A stretch of 64,000 nucleotides of DNA, taken from the NCBI RefSeq assembly GCF_954871325.1, contig NC_088779.1:11286846-11350845 (forward strand). Reading direction: 5' to 3'. The stretch is from Gordionus sp. m RMFG-2023 (lineage: Eukaryota > Nematomorpha > Gordioida > Chordodea > Parachordodidae). Positions within the stretch are counted from its first letter, which is position 1. Each line of letters begins with the position of its first letter. The position numbers were made by a program, and so were the translations under genes. Below the pieces are notes generated by a model. The model saw only the letters and a list, made by a program, of their open reading frames with translations. It searched no databases and was not told the DNA's origin. Below, in pieces: positions 61,561 to 64,000 of this stretch.

Positions 61561-64000
61561 CATTTGGCTCATAAAGTATTTTACATAGAGCTTTGATTCA
61601 AATTTTATTTTAAAGATTAATATTTAGGCCACACATTGATATAAAATTTGTTTGGTTAAACATAAATTTTAATACCTTTTTTTCAAAAAAAGTAAAAACA
61701 TCCCTAATATTATACATCCTTTTCAAAAAAAAATATGTCGTATAAAATTGTTGTGTTCAGATGAAAATCTGGTTCAGGTCATTCCAATATTTCTTAAAGG
61801 GCCTTCAAAATAGGTTCATTTAGATCCAAAAAGGCTGTAACGGTTGATGCCTAAGACTCAATTTTGTCTCATGCTTAGTTTCTTTTTCCATTTTGTCTCT
61901 TTGGATGAACATTGCAAACATTCTAGAAATTTTTCCTAATCCTAATTATTATTAGGGATAAAATAAATAGAATTTTATTTGGTTGATTCCAACAGTGTTT
62001 AAGATTTTTAAAAAAATATAAGAAAATTTATTTTAAATCTTTGCGGGATAAAATATCATACACAATGAAGAAATATTTAAATAAATTGTAACTTTTGCGA
62101 AAATTTAAATTAACAAAATCCTTATTTTTTCAAAATTTTTTTTACAGTCACTGCTGACTACGCGCCAACTTTTATGTAAAATATTCACATAAGAATTTAA
62201 AATCACGTTTAAAAATGTCGGGAGCTTGCTCTATCATTTCCTTTACAAGTTTCAACTTCTATGTTTTTTGTCTTTTCCTTAATAAAATATATAAATTTTA
62301 AATCTTATTTATTATTATGAATAAGATGCGATAAACATGAATAAATTTAGGAAAGGATAAAAGATTTGCAAAACTTCTTTCTTTTTAAATATATCCAATT
62401 TTTATTTTTTTTTTAAAAAAAAAACCAAATTCTAGATATAGCTGCTCAAAAAAAGTAACGGCGCTATTAATTGATTACATTTTTATAAAAGTAACGAAGG
62501 TACCGATAACTACTTTTAATAGCTACTTTAACAGTATTGTTAATTATAATATGATTTGCATTTGATAGTATTAAAAGCTCAGACAAATGATAAATATAAT
62601 ATAATACCTGTTAAATTTAAATAATGTGTATTTTATTATATTATAAATAAAGAGAATATTATTTTATCTATCAAAATATCATCTATAATTTGGCATTTTG
62701 AAGTATATAAACTTTGAATGGGAAATTTAAATAAACCGATAAAACTTAAATAAATCTAGGATTAATGCAAATTCCTACGTGACCCGTTTTAACATATACC
62801 CATAGTTAATAATAAATATTATCAATATTCTTTCATGATACATATTATATATGGCATTTGATAGAGGTGGGAGATTTCATATATATAACATTTATGTACT
62901 ATTTAAAACAATGAGAAATCTAAATAAAAACATGTTAAAAAATTTTAATTTTAGGGAAAAAAAACAAATAATAATTATTCCAATAAAATACTAAGTAATT
63001 AATCGATGATATAGAGAGAAGATATTTTTGTCACCTATTAATTCGTATCATAATTATCTATGTTGCAACTGAATTTAACTCTCTAAATTAATATTTCCTA
63101 ATAATGTTTTGACATGCCCAGTTTCCCATTTCGCCCTGGTCTGCTTATTTATGTATGTTTTATATAATGCATTTGCTGGAATTATTTTTCAAAAAATAAA
63201 TTAATTGACGTGAAACGATTTAATTTATTCATAAAAAAATTAACAGTTTGTATACAAATGATTATATTTTTTATCTGAGTGGCGTTTGTTTGAGTTTTCG
63301 GTAATACTTGTAGAGAAGAGGGGAGGGGGGGGGGTTAAATTTTGTTGGGTGACTATCATATGTTTATTACATGGAATTTTATAACATAAGAAATTCGGAA
63401 TCTAATTGAACTGATCATCATTTATATGCCAGCTTTAATGTACATCATTAAAATATTATATAATATCTAAATTTTTTACGATTTAAAAAAAATAAATAAT
63501 ATCCGAGGGCAATACCTACTAGAAGTCTTCAAAGCCTTACCCACAGTCTAAGCCGTGTGGATGTATAAAAAATTAAAACGGGCCGGCCGTCATTTAAATT
63601 TTTTTATACCTTATAGCTGGGTTGGTTGACCAAAAGAATCAACAGGCTGAACAATTCGTGCATAAATAAATTTAGGGCTTGCCGGACAATATAAAATATC
63701 AGTCAGAGCCTCCCAATCTCTGATTTTTTGTAAAATTTTAATAGGCCACCTCGGGCATTAATTTTTGAATTTCAAGCTAATATTTTTGCTTAGATTATTA
63801 CCATTTGAAAGTAATAAGCTTTTTTCTTTGTATTTTAAGAGCTGTCTAACTATCTCTATAAATAATAGTAAATTCGCAAGAAAATTAAATAATTTGTTTA
63901 TGATATCAATACAGATACAAGCACAATTGATTTATAAATAAAACGATTGTTGTAAAAATATTCAGCCTTAAATTAGTTATAAATATTCAAAATGTGATGT
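61561..64000. other. No gene seen to the window end
   Basis: A/T-rich. It contains a stretch near 62453-62520 with repeated aagtaacg words (possible MITE trace) and a G-tract near 63320. No homeobox exon is seen here. Confidence 0.5.

Overview
This is animal nuclear DNA, by eye about three quarters A+T, with spliced genes, GT-AG introns from about 50 bases to several kilobases, and many DNA transposons. Three conserved genes anchor it: the 3' end of a Na+/K+-ATPase alpha subunit, a complete cystathionine beta-synthase (CBS), and the first coding exon of an engrailed-type homeobox gene. Engrailed implies a bilaterian. The ATPase C-terminus resembles ecdysozoan versions as I remember them (segments such as [12 protein letters not shown] and [12 protein letters not shown]). 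An ecdysozoan such as a nematomorph is a guess, not a conclusion.

Layout. 1-796 (+): last four exons of the ATPase. 1706-13632 (-): CBS in 13 exons, convergent with the ATPase; one intron holds a 3.16 kb RTE-like LINE bounded by a 10-bp target-site duplication (TSD), and other introns hold miniature transposons. 13.7-18.5 kb: mostly intergenic, with a possible tiny gene beside the CBS start and degraded transposon ends. 18535-19542 (-): two-exon gene for a secreted Gly/Tyr/Lys/His-rich protein. 20.2-22.0 kb (+): a long open exon for an extracellular Ig-domain protein whose C-terminal half recalls zona-pellucida-binding protein (Sp38). 22-54 kb: no recognisable host gene, but a dense field of hAT-type DNA transposons and miniature derivatives, including a nested pair, an element carrying an intron-bearing gene-like segment, and a group of small elements with GC-rich subterminal repeats. 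54209-55010 (+): engrailed exon 1; no homeobox follows in the remaining 9 kb. 55-64 kb, apparently engrailed intron or flank: possible minus-strand exons, a long GAAA microsatellite, a 689-bp hAT miniature element with a BED-finger-like exon, and a region of repeated TGGCCA words.

The host genes form no pathway together. CBS makes cystathionine (and H2S), the ATPase maintains ion gradients, and engrailed is a developmental repressor. The strongest new observations concern transposons: several hAT elements can be bounded to the base by 8-bp TSDs, one carries what looks like captured host exons, and at least three small elements share a 12-bp end close to NAGAGNYCTGCA. I saw no retrovirus-like, LTR, Polinton or viral sequence, and no rRNA, convincing tRNA or CRISPR array.
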